Below are positions 1-7,098 of a stretch of DNA of 14,643 nucleotides, one piece after another. The DNA comes from Spirochaetaceae bacterium (GTDB lineage Bacteria; Spirochaetota; Spirochaetia; Treponematales; Breznakiellaceae). The notes beneath the pieces were generated by a model. That model was not told where the DNA came from. It was given only the letters and a program-made list of their open reading frames with translations, and ran no database searches. Position numbers and translations under genes: made by a program. Every line of letters starts with the position of its first letter. Position 1 is the stretch's first letter. Location: NCBI GenBank assembly GCA_031258625.1, contig JAIRMO010000089.1, positions 1 to 14,643 on the forward strand, in the 5' to 3' direction.

Positions 1-3000
1 ATCCCCGGAGCCCAATTCCAGGATAAGCTCCACCTCGCTTTTGGACAGTTTGAGGGACCGGGCTATTTCATCCACCGACCATCCCTGGCGGTGCAGTTTT
101 ATCACATTCTCCCGGACCGACCGGGGGGGAGCGCCCTTTTCCCGGGAGGCCCCCTTCCCCTGTTCTCCCCCCTTGAGGATGGTGCCCACAAGTTTAAGCT
201 GGTCCTGAATCTGCCGGTTCAACTCGTCAAGCCGGGTTTCGGTCCGGGCAAGCCATTCCCGGGCAACCTGCATGGATTCGATCCGCCCCTCAATATCCGC
301 AAGGCTTAGGTCCAGGGTGGAGAGTTTCTCCGACGCTTCCTTGGCCTTCTCGTTATCCTGGCTGAGGGTTTCTACGGAGAGCCGGACTGATTCCAACTCT
401 TCGGAGAACCGGCCCAGATCTTCGTCGATCCGCTGTACCGCGGCTTCCGTTTCCTGCAGTATTTTAAAGTTACGATCAATACCGGTATTGGTCGCATCCA
501 GGGTCTGATTTTTCTTTTCTATCCGTTGATATTTCTCTTCTACGTCCGCCATGGCATCGCTTAACTGCCGGATCCGGATCTGAATGGCCTGGAGGCTATC
601 ATCGGAAGTGGAAATCTGGGCGAGTTTTTCTTCCACTGCCTGGGAAGTTTGAAGAATCCTGCCGAAATCCGCTTCCATAAGCTCAATCCGGCGTTTTTCC
701 GAAAGAAAACGGGTCATCCGGGAACTGATGTCGTCTTCCAGGCGTTTTATCTTGATGAACTGGGCTTCCAATTCGGCGGCTTCGGACCGGCGCTGATCCA
801 GACTGGCCATATCGGCCTCCAGATCCTCGATATGGTGTTCCAATTCGGTTTTTAACTCGCCGGCCTTATCGAAAAGTTTGGTCTGATTGACAAAATCTTT
901 AAGATGCCGCTCCGCTTCTCTAATGGCCCCATCCAAATTGCGGGCCTGTTCGTCGGAACGGGCAAAAAGCTCCGTGCGGTGGATCGCCACTTCCTCGTGG
1001 ATCTCCTCAATAGAGGATCGGATTGCCGCAAGGCGTTCGTCACTTTCCGCGGCAAGCTCCCGTGCCCGGCGGCGGGCTTCATCAATGGTGTTGTCCGCGT
1101 CCCGGAGCTGGGCGGAAAATTTGTATTGCCATTCCTCGGTCTCCCGGCGGGAGCTTTCCAGCAGCCCGGTAATTTCACGGTTCCGTTCGTCCACCAAATC
1201 GGAAAGGCCCTTGAGGGCCCCTTCCAGTTCCCGCTGGTGCTGCTTGAGGGTTTCCGCCATAGACAGCCCGTAGCGGCCGATTTCCATTTTGACGCTTGTT
1301 TCGGCGGTCCCCCGGGCCTCCTTCAGATCCCGGTCGAGTTGTTCTTTAAAAGCCGCCAGGGATTGATCCGCCTGACCCATTTGTTCCCGGATTCCCTCCT
1401 CAAAGGCCCCGGTTTCAGCCTTGAGGTGTTCCAAATCCACAATAAACCGATCGTGCTGTTCCTGCAGGCGGCGTTTGAGTTGTTCCGTGAAGGTCATTTC
1501 CACGTTCCGGCGTTCCGCCGCGGACTCATCCGCCAGGCTCTCCAATTTCGCGCCCATTTCGGCCTGCCATTCCTCAAGGTAGCGGTCAATATCCCCGCTC
1601 CGTTTGGAAAGGTCCTGGAGAAAATCGTCCTCAAAGAGTTTGAGTTTTTCCGAGACATTTTCATAGGCCTGGCCCTTGAGCGCCGCCAATCCCTTTTCCG
1701 TTTTTTCCATCTCGTCCTTGAGGATTTGAACGGCGGCGGTAAATTCGGCGGTTACCGCCCCGCGTTGTTGGGCCGATTCCCGTTCATAAAGGGCAAAATC
1801 CTGACGTACCCGCTCTTCGGTCTCCCGCATATAGTTGCGGAGTTCCATATCAAGCCGGGTGGTATCGTCCGCCAGGGTTTCAAGCTGCCGGTATTGGAGT
1901 AATTGGGCCGCCCGGTATTCTTCCAGCCGTTGATCCGCCGCTTCCAGGGCCTGTCCCTGGGCTTTTTCCGCGGCCAAAGTGAGCTGGGTTTCCAATTCGG
2001 AAATTGAATTGTCCATATAGAGCCGCAGATCCGTAAGCCCCTTTTCCACCGCCGCGGTTTGGGCGGAAACATTTTTTTTCTGATCGTCGAAGGCGGTTTC
2101 CAAGGCCGTCAGGGTGTCCCGGGCCTTGGCATCGGCGGCCTCCGCGGTACGCCGCCACTTTTCCAGGTTTTCCTCCGCCAGAGCCCCGGCTTTTTCCCCG
2201 GCGCTCCCCATAATCCGGACCATTTCCCCTTCGATCCGGGCGGCGCTTTCGGCAACATATTCCCGGAGCGCCCCGATACGGTCCTCCTGAACCGCTTCTT
2301 CGGCGATAATCCGCTGCTCTCCCCGGGCAATGATCTCGTCAAACTGTTTTTTGAGTTCCTCCATACGGGTTTCCAGGGTTTCGGTTTCCACGGCGATCCC
2401 CTGTTTTTCCCGGGCAATGGCTTCATCAAACCGTTGGCGCATTTCCTCCATACGGGTTTCCAGGGCATCGGTTTCCGCGGCGATTCCCTGCTCTCCCCGG
2501 GCAATAAGCTCGTCAAACCGTTGACGCATTTCCTCCATACGGGTTTCCAGGATTTTGGTTTCCGCGGTGATTCCCTGTTCGCCCCGGGCAATGACCCCGT
2601 CGAATTGTTTTTTGAGTTCCTCCATACGGGTTTCCAGGGTTTCGGTCTCCGCGGCGATCCCCTGTTTTTCCCGGGCAATGGCTTCATCAAACTGTTGGCG
2701 CATTTCCTCCATGCGGGTTTCCAAGGCATCGGTGTTCACGGCGATTCCCTGTTCACCCCGGGCAATAACCCCGTCGAATTGTTTTTTGAGTTCCTCCATA
2801 CGGGTTTCCAGAGTTTCGGTTTCCACGGCGATCTTCTGTTCGCCCCGGGCAATGACCCCGTCAAACTGTTGGCGCATTTCCTCCATACGGGTTTCTAGGG
2901 TTTTGGTTTCCACGGCGATCTTCTGTTCACCCCGGGCAATGACCCCGTCAAACCGTTGGCGCATTTCCTCCATGCGGGTTTCCAGGGTTTCGGTTTCCGC

Positions 3001-4536
3001 GGCGATTTTCTGTTCGCCCCGGGCAATGACCCCGTCGAATTGTTTTTTGAGTTCCTCCATGCGGGTTTCCAGGGCTTCGGTTTCCGCGGCGCTTTTTTCT
3101 ATCCGATCGGCGGAAGCGGCCTCCAGGGCCTCCAGGGTTTCCCGTACTTTGGCCTCGGCGGCCTCCGTGGTACGCTGCCACTTTTCCAGATTAACTTCCG
3201 CCAGGACCGCGGCCTTTTCTTCGGCCGCTCCCAGGACCCGGCGCATCTCTTCTTCGATTTGGACCGAGGTTCCCGCGGCTTGTTCCCGCAGCTCCTCCAT
3301 CCGTTTTTCCAGGGACCGCGTATCATCGGACAGATTCGTCTCTATCCGGGAGATCTCCCCGCCGGCGTGGTTCCTGAGATCCGTCAACCGATCCTCCAGG
3401 GCGGTGGTTTCGGCGGCAACCGCTGTTTTTGTATCCGCGGCGGCCGCTTCCAGGGAAGCCAGGAACTGGCGGACCGCAGCCTCCTCCACGGCGGCATCCT
3501 GTTTCCACGTTTCCCGTTGGGTCTTGGCCAATTCCTTTAATTCTAAAAGTTCGTTTTTCCAGGTTTCTTTTTGTCCCCGGGCAAGTTCGTTTAGTTCCAG
3601 AACGTCCTTTTTCCATTCCTCCCGGTAGGCCTTTTGTTTTGCCTCAATTTCGATACTGTCGTTTTTCCATTCGTCTTTATAGGTTTTGATCAGGCCCTGG
3701 GTTTCGGCAACCTTGCTTTTGGCAGCTTCCTGATAGGCGTTGAGTTTTTCTTCCACCGCGGACTGATACCGCCGCACCCGATCCAGGGCCTGTTCCCGGA
3801 GTTTTACCAGGGCGGCGTCTTCCACTTTATCCGCCCGGGAGGCGGCCCGTTCCATGGCTTCGGTGAAGGTCCGCTGGATAAGTTCCATATCCCGGGCAAG
3901 ATTTTCCTCCCGGTCCTTTTCAACCGCATCCACCGCTTCCCGGTGATCCTCAACCTTCCGTTCAATGGTTTCCGCCTGGGCCGTTAAATCCGATATGGCG
4001 GACCTGACCGAGGCGATGAGGGATTCCGCGGTCTGTTCCAGGGAAGCGGTATTTTCCCGTTCAAACCGGAGCTCCACATCGGAAAGCCCCCGTTCCAGGG
4101 CATCCAGTTTATCCCTGGCCCCGGACACCCGCTTGAGGACATTTTCCACAAAAGTTGATTCTTCCCCGATACGTTTGAGGTTTTCATCCACCCGGCCGGT
4201 CATCCGGGCCAGATCTTCCAGGGAAGTATCGTAGGCGGATATCCGCTCGTCAATCTTGGCCATCACCGCGGCCTTATCGGCGAATTCCTCATCCGTTACC
4301 TGAAGACGTTTTAACAGTTCCCGGGCGGACTTTTGCTGAACATCCAGTTCCAGGGCATAATCTTTGACCGCCGCTTCCCGTTCCGCCACATATTGGGTTA
4401 ATTCGTCTTTAAGCCGTTTCCCGAATTCCCGGGCCAAATCTACCGACCGGTTATGCCGGTCCAAATATCGGAAGAGGATCAAAATCACTGTGAGGATACC
4501 GATGGTTAAAAGATTTCCAACCGTAAAAAAACTCAT
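1..4536 (-). CDS. Giant membrane-anchored coiled-coil protein, 3' end outside window
   Basis: The minus-strand frame is open for 1,512 codons from ATG at 4536 to the left edge, so the stop lies outside. Residues about 5-23 form one hydrophobic segment with a short N-terminus. The rest is rich in Glu, Ala, Arg, Lys, Gln and Leu with hardly a proline, as in a long coiled coil. W290, W308, W326 and W344 mark an 18-residue repeat, and residues 485-745 are nine 29-residue repeats. The last 40 residues in the window (1473-1512) form a separate module containing GWSVDEIARSLKLSKSEVEL, which looks like a helix-turn-helix and resembles the DUF6115 tail of Firmicutes SwrB-like proteins (from memory). 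Similar proteins are labelled SpiroCoCo family in treponeme annotations (also from memory). The gene follows the HAD gene by 6 nt, in the same frame, with no clear Shine-Dalgarno, so translation is probably coupled. The role is unknown; a structural or motility-linked envelope protein is an inference. Confidence 0.88.
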   Translation of the reverse strand, partial: MSFFTVGNLLTIGILTVILILFRYLDRHNRSVDLAREFGKRLKDELTQYVAEREAAVKDYALELDVQQKSARELLKRLQVTDEEFADKAAVMAKIDERISAYDTSLEDLARMTGRVDENLKRIGEESTFVENVLKRVSGARDKLDALERGLSDVELRFERENTASLEQTAESLIASVRSAISDLTAQAETIERKVEDHREAVDAVEKDREENLARDMELIQRTFTEAMERAASRADKVEDAALVKLREQALDRVRRYQSAVEEKLNAYQEAAKSKVAETQGLIKTYKDEWKNDSIEIEAKQKAYREEWKKDVLELNELARGQKETWKNELLELKELAKTQRETWKQDAAVEEAAVRQFLASLEAAAADTKTAVAAETTALEDRLTDLRNHAGGEISRIETNLSDDTRSLEKRMEELREQAAGTSVQIEEEMRRVLGAAEEKAAVLAEVNLEKWQRTTEAAEAKVRETLEALEAASADRIEKSAAETEALETRMEELKKQFDGVIARGEQKIAAETETLETRMEEMRQRFDGVIARGEQKIAVETKTLETRMEEMRQQFDGVIARGEQKIAVETETLETRMEELKKQFDGVIARGEQGIAVNTDALETRMEEMRQQFDEAIAREKQGIAAETETLETRMEELKKQFDGVIARGEQGITAETKILETRMEEMRQRFDELIARGEQGIAAETDALETRMEEMRQRFDEAIAREKQGIAVETETLETRMEELKKQFDEIIARGEQRIIAEEAVQEDRIGALREYVAESAARIEGEMVRIMGSAGEKAGALAEENLEKWRRTAEAADAKARDTLTALETAFDDQKKNVSAQTAAVEKGLTDLRLYMDNSISELETQLTLAAEKAQGQALEAADQRLEEYRAAQLLQYRQLETLADDTTRLDMELRNYMRETEERVRQDFALYERESAQQRGAVTAEFTAAVQILKDEMEKTEKGLAALKGQAYENVSEKLKLFEDDFLQDLSKRSGDIDRYLEEWQAEMGAKLESLADESAAERRNVEMTFTEQLKRRLQEQHDRFIVDLEHLKAETGAFEEGIREQMGQADQSLAAFKEQLDRDLKEARGTAETSVKMEIGRYGLSMAETLKQHQRELEGALKGLSDLVDERNREITGLLESSRRETEEWQYKFSAQLRDADNTIDEARRRARELAAESDERLAAIRSSIEEIHEEVAIHRTELFARSDEQARNLDGAIREAERHLKDFVNQTKLFDKAGELKTELEHHIEDLEADMASLDQRRSEAAELEAQFIKIKRLEDDISSRMTRFLSEKRRIELMEADFGRILQTSQAVEEKLAQISTSDDSLQAIQIRIRQLSDAMADVEEKYQRIEKKNQTLDATNTGIDRNFKILQETEAAVQRIDEDLGRFSEELESVRLSVETLSQDNEKAKEASEKLSTLDLSLADIEGRIESMQVAREWLARTETRLDELNRQIQDQLKLVGTILKGGEQGKGASREKGAPPRSVRENVIKLHRQGWSVDEIARSLKLSKSEVELILELGSGD
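2302..3084 (-). repeat. Nine tandem 87-bp (29-residue) coding repeats
   Basis: The plus-strand string ttcctccat recurs at 2356, 2443, 2530, 2617, 2704, 2791, 2878, 2965 and 3052, exactly 87 bp apart each time. The translated unit begins ETExLETRMEE and continues with KKQFDGVIARGEQ or a variant. Two unit types occur, with LKKQF or MRQ(R/Q)F at the same place. Read from the protein N-terminus their order is L M M L M L M M L. Two units (2704 and 2443) carry AREKQ instead of ARGEQ. The length of 29 fits 7+11+11 coiled-coil periodicity. The repeats lie in frame inside the giant coiled-coil gene. Confidence 0.95.
3505..3669 (-). repeat. 54-bp tryptophan repeat in the coiled-coil gene
   Basis: Four tryptophan codons sit at 3667-3669, 3613-3615, 3559-3561 and 3505-3507, each 54 bp (18 residues) apart. 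The unit reads roughly (E/D)(E/T)WK(K/N)(D/E) followed by an acidic and leucine-rich stretch ending in Gln/Lys or Arg. It is distinct from the 29-residue repeat and lies closer to the membrane anchor. Confidence 0.85.
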
Positions 4537-4542
4537 TACCCA

Positions 4543-5211
4543 TTAATTTATCACATAATGGTACAATTGGCGATAGTCAAAAAAGATAAAATCCGCCTTC
4601 TTTGGGGAAGAAAAATGGGTTCTCCCCAGCAAACGGATCAAGGCCGTCCGCATCCCCGTTTTTTTAGCCCCCCCTACATCATAACGTTGGCTGTTCCCCA
4701 CATAGAGGATCCGTTCCGGGGGAAGATCCAGGGAAGCGGCCAATGTAAAAAAGGGGAGGGGATCCGGTTTAAGCCGGCCGGTTTCTTCGGAACAAAGTAC
4801 GGTATCCCAGAGCCCCCCCAGACCCAGGTATTCGAGTTTTTCTACCGGGGGAAAATCCGACAGAATCCCCAGCTTAAATCCCCGTTGCCGCAGGGCCTCC
4901 AGGGTTTCCCGGACATGGGTATAGGGCTTTATCTTCCGGAACAGGGGTTCCCAGCCCCGATAGATAAGCGCTTCGAGCCGTTCCTTGACTATCCGGGGCT
5001 CCTCCTTGAGGAATTTCGCCGCGATCCGGGCCTGGAGATCGTAGAAGGGGCCTTCGGAATTTTCGGCCCGGAGGATGTTCCGCGCCTTCCCCATGGCCCA
5101 AAGGAGTCTCCCGTGTTTTACGATAAAAGGCGCCAGGCGGATAAACAAGCGGTAATTTGGATAGAGGGTACCGTCCAGATCAAAGGCTATCCCGGCTAAT
5201 TCCTGTTTCAT
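4543..5211 (-). CDS. HAD-superfamily hydrolase (phosphatase-like)
   Basis: This 222-residue protein has all the HAD motifs. Motif I is FDLDGTLYP with nucleophile D11 and acid/base D13, motif II has S118 in GILSDF, motif III has K148 in GRLKPDP, and motif IV is YVGNSQRYDVGGA with D178. The residue before the motif IV serine is N173 rather than the more frequent Asp, a variant also seen in active HADs. The cap between motifs I and II (residues about 18-110) is helical, as in C1-cap phosphatases. The substrate cannot be told. A good ribosome site (AGGA, 7 nt before ATG) supports the start. It lies 37 nt after the exported-protein gene and 6 nt before the giant coiled-coil gene, so the three probably form one operon. 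Confidence 0.9.
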   Translation of the reverse strand: MKQELAGIAFDLDGTLYPNYRLFIRLAPFIVKHGRLLWAMGKARNILRAENSEGPFYDLQARIAAKFLKEEPRIVKERLEALIYRGWEPLFRKIKPYTHVRETLEALRQRGFKLGILSDFPPVEKLEYLGLGGLWDTVLCSEETGRLKPDPLPFFTLAASLDLPPERILYVGNSQRYDVGGAKKTGMRTALIRLLGRTHFSSPKKADFIFFDYRQLYHYVIN

Positions 5212-5248
5212 TATTGGGTCCTACTATAGGGGAAACACATCCCTTATC

Positions 5249-6565
5249 CTAGGGGTCAAAAACCCCATCCACGGGGATACGGACCAGGTTGATGTAATGA
5301 CCGGGGTAACGGACTTTAAAATTGGCAAAGGAAGTCTCCGCGGCGCTTTCAAAAAGGGCGATACAAAAATTACCCGTTTCAGTAAAATAGGGAATCAGTA
5401 CCGCCACATGGAAGTGCTGGCGCATCCGGGGGGCGGGGCCTGTTTCGTTGTTCACCGAAGCCAGATAGATAAATCCGGGTTCATCAATAGCCAGGGTATA
5501 GAGCAGGGGGTGGAGCCCCTCGCTGCCGAATCCCGCGTTCCGCAAAAATCCCGGATAGGCTCTGATGGAACTTCCCTCCCGGTTCCGTTGAATCATCGAA
5601 ACGAATTTTCCCTGTTGAACTTCAATTTCCTCGAGGACTCCAAAATCCGGGGACCGTAAAGAAGAGCCCGCCTGTCCGGCCAGGTTCCGGGTCCAGTCAA
5701 GCCCAAAAAAGGGATCCCGGAGCCGCTCGTAGAATTCGGAAAAGGAGGAAGTCCGATCCCCAAAGGGTTCCTTGAGGGGGGGGACGGACAGGCGTTTCCC
5801 CGTGTGGGGCCGTAGGATTCCGTCGACTATCCATTTGGCAAAGCCCGAACAGTTAAGCCCTTCCATTCCGTCCTGGGCTTCCAGGGTGTTGATAAGCACG
5901 TAACGGCCGTTTTCGTCTATGGCGCCGTCATCCCGAAACTGAAGTTCCGGCAGCCGCTGCCTGACCCTGCCGATGAATTCCCGGAGATCCCGGTACATAC
6001 CGGGGTCCGGGTCGAAGTACCGGCGGGGAAAAAAAGCCCCCGCGGTCTTGAGGGCATCCTCCACCGGAATCACCAAAAGCCGTTCAAAGGGTATGCCCAG
6101 GGGCTGGGAACGGACCACATAGGCATCGTAAAGGACCACGTCCATCAGGCTTTTATCCTCGGCTAAAGGCCGGAACTGGACGTACATATAGGGATCGCTT
6201 CGCAGGAATATTCGGATCCGCTTGGGGCCCCCCGTATCCTTCCGGCGGGTCAATATCCACGATCCCTGGGCCCATCCGGGAAAGGTTCCCTCCAGCTCCC
6301 TTGCCAGGATGATCGTACATTCATCCCGCGCCCCTTCGGCCCGTATTTGGATCCGGTCTCCGCCGGCCAGGGTATATACCGAGGGGCTTTTTTCGAGGAC
6401 CTTGCCGGGAGCTTCGGTTAACCAGGTGTTCTTAACGGAAATTCGCACGGGGGAATCATCCTGAATATACCGGGTAGGTACATCCAGGGCATAGGCGGAA
6501 ATTAAAAAGCCCGGAAACAAAAAAGTAAAAAACACCCATCCCCGGTTCAGCCGAATTCGATTCAT
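5249..6565 (-). CDS. Exported protein with NlpC/P60-like Cys and His motifs
   Basis: The 438-residue product starts with a clear signal peptide: basic MNRIRLNR, a hydrophobic core to about residue 24, and likely cleavage after AYA. The middle and C-terminal part contains GLNCSGFAKWIVDG with C239, and QHFHVAVLIPYF with H384 and H386. A cysteine in a (N/D)CSGF context followed by a His-Val strand is the signature of papain-like NlpC/P60 hydrolases, which cut peptidoglycan stem peptides. Here the Cys-His distance is about 145 residues, longer than usual, so the fold is either expanded or only distantly related. The N-terminal 150 residues look like a beta-rich envelope domain of unknown family. 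The start has only a weak ribosome site (a G-run 11 nt away), and a 14-codon ORF with a better site lies just upstream. A role in the periplasmic wall is inferred. Confidence 0.72.
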   Translation of the reverse strand: MNRIRLNRGWVFFTFLFPGFLISAYALDVPTRYIQDDSPVRISVKNTWLTEAPGKVLEKSPSVYTLAGGDRIQIRAEGARDECTIILARELEGTFPGWAQGSWILTRRKDTGGPKRIRIFLRSDPYMYVQFRPLAEDKSLMDVVLYDAYVVRSQPLGIPFERLLVIPVEDALKTAGAFFPRRYFDPDPGMYRDLREFIGRVRQRLPELQFRDDGAIDENGRYVLINTLEAQDGMEGLNCSGFAKWIVDGILRPHTGKRLSVPPLKEPFGDRTSSFSEFYERLRDPFFGLDWTRNLAGQAGSSLRSPDFGVLEEIEVQQGKFVSMIQRNREGSSIRAYPGFLRNAGFGSEGLHPLLYTLAIDEPGFIYLASVNNETGPAPRMRQHFHVAVLIPYFTETGNFCIALFESAAETSFANFKVRYPGHYINLVRIPVDGVFDP

Positions 6566-6572
6566 GGCCGGA

Positions 6573-6617
6573 TCATCCCCCGCAGCGGTTAAGGCGTAAC
6601 CGGATTCGTAGACTCAT
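6573..6617 (-). other. Possible 14-codon leader ORF upstream of exported protein
   Basis: ATG at 6617 is preceded by AGGAAGGATAGT, a better ribosome site than that of the downstream gene. It encodes MSLRIRLRLNRCGG and stops 7 nt before the ATG at 6565, in a different frame. Its DNA and peptide echo the first codons of the downstream gene (RIRLNRG), as though the start region had been duplicated with small insertions. It could couple translation or be a relic. Nothing else is evident in 6618-6722. Confidence 0.35.
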
Positions 6618-6722
6618 ACTATCCTTCCTTCAATTATCGGTTCATCTTACCCGGCCCGGATAATCGGATCTTTCGCGTACCGGAGCGCCCGGGGCAGGGA
6701 TCGAACACCCTTCGCCAAAATT

Positions 6723-6914
6723 CTAGGGATCCCGGGGGGGATCAAAAATCAGTTTTTCCAATTCCCGCTCTAAACAGGTTAGACGATCATCCAACTCCTG
6801 AAGCCGGCGCAGGGTATACTGTTTTTTTTTATCCCACAGACGTTCAAGGGTTTCATCCAGAAGCTCCTCAAAGGAGGGGGGATCCGAAAGAACCAATTTT
6901 TTAGGATCCCCCAC
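6723..6914 (-). CDS. Small charged helical protein, 63 aa, GTG start
   Basis: The frame opens with GTG at 6914, whose first base is the last base of the TAG stop of the 39-aa gene, a TAGTG overlap typical of translational coupling. The product is highly charged and mostly helical, with a short coiled-coil-like stretch rich in Leu, Glu and Arg (residues about 14-56). It is bracketed by DPP-containing ends. It has one cysteine and no membrane segment. I do not recognise a family. The tight overlap suggests it works with the 39-aa membrane peptide. The coding call rests on the overlap and the amphipathic composition. Confidence 0.62.
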   Translation of the reverse strand: MGDPKKLVLSDPPSFEELLDETLERLWDKKKQYTLRRLQELDDRLTCLERELEKLIFDPPRDP

Positions 6915-7033
6915 TAAAACTGATCGCCATTTTGAAAATGTTCCACCACCGGATCATATTTCGGATAATCATAGGCCCGTATAAAAACCGCCACCGCGAT
7001 AAAAGCGATAAGGATCAGAACCAACTTCCGCAT
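6914..7033 (-). CDS. Small single-pass membrane protein, 39 aa
   Basis: ATG at 7033 follows an exact AGGAGG ribosome site with a 4-nt gap (TTAT), the best such site in the window. The 39-residue product has a basic start (MRK), one hydrophobic helix at residues about 4-18, and a short polar tail with AYDYPKYDP. A consensus-like promoter lies upstream, inside the end of the M23 gene. The stop overlaps the GTG of the next gene by one base. No family is recognised. It may anchor or recruit the 63-aa protein at the membrane, which is inference. Confidence 0.7.
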   Translation of the reverse strand: MRKLVLILIAFIAVAVFIRAYDYPKYDPVVEHFQNGDQF

Positions 7034-7069
7034 ATAACCTCCTGTTGGGCCATATGATATAATGTCTTT

Positions 7070-7098
7070 AGTATATGTTTATGGAGTAAGTAATTCAA
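7070..7098 (-). promoter_or_regulatory. Sigma-70-like promoter for the micro-operon
   Basis: On the minus strand TTGAAT (7098-7093), a 17-nt spacer and TATACT (7075-7070) form a good promoter overlapping the last codons of the M23 gene. The predicted start at about 7063 would give a 30-nt leader carrying the AGGAGG site. Confidence 0.6.

Noticed and set aside
2302..3084. CRISPR-like array
   Set aside because: The 87-bp units are contiguous without spacers and stay in frame as coiled-coil repeats.
2059..3628. Long plus-strand frames opposite the coiled-coil gene (also 904-1902)
   Set aside because: They mirror the repeats of the minus-strand gene, have low-complexity Phe/Gly- or Ser/Arg-rich products and no ribosome sites. 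The minus frame is open for 1,512 codons.
4512..4544. Alternative ATG at 4544 overlapping the HAD stop (TAATG)
   Set aside because: It is out of frame with the coiled-coil gene and would give a short peptide without recognisable features.
6680..6712. tRNA T-arm-like sequence on the minus strand (GTTCGATCCC)
   Set aside because: No anticodon arm, D arm or matching acceptor stem can be drawn around it.
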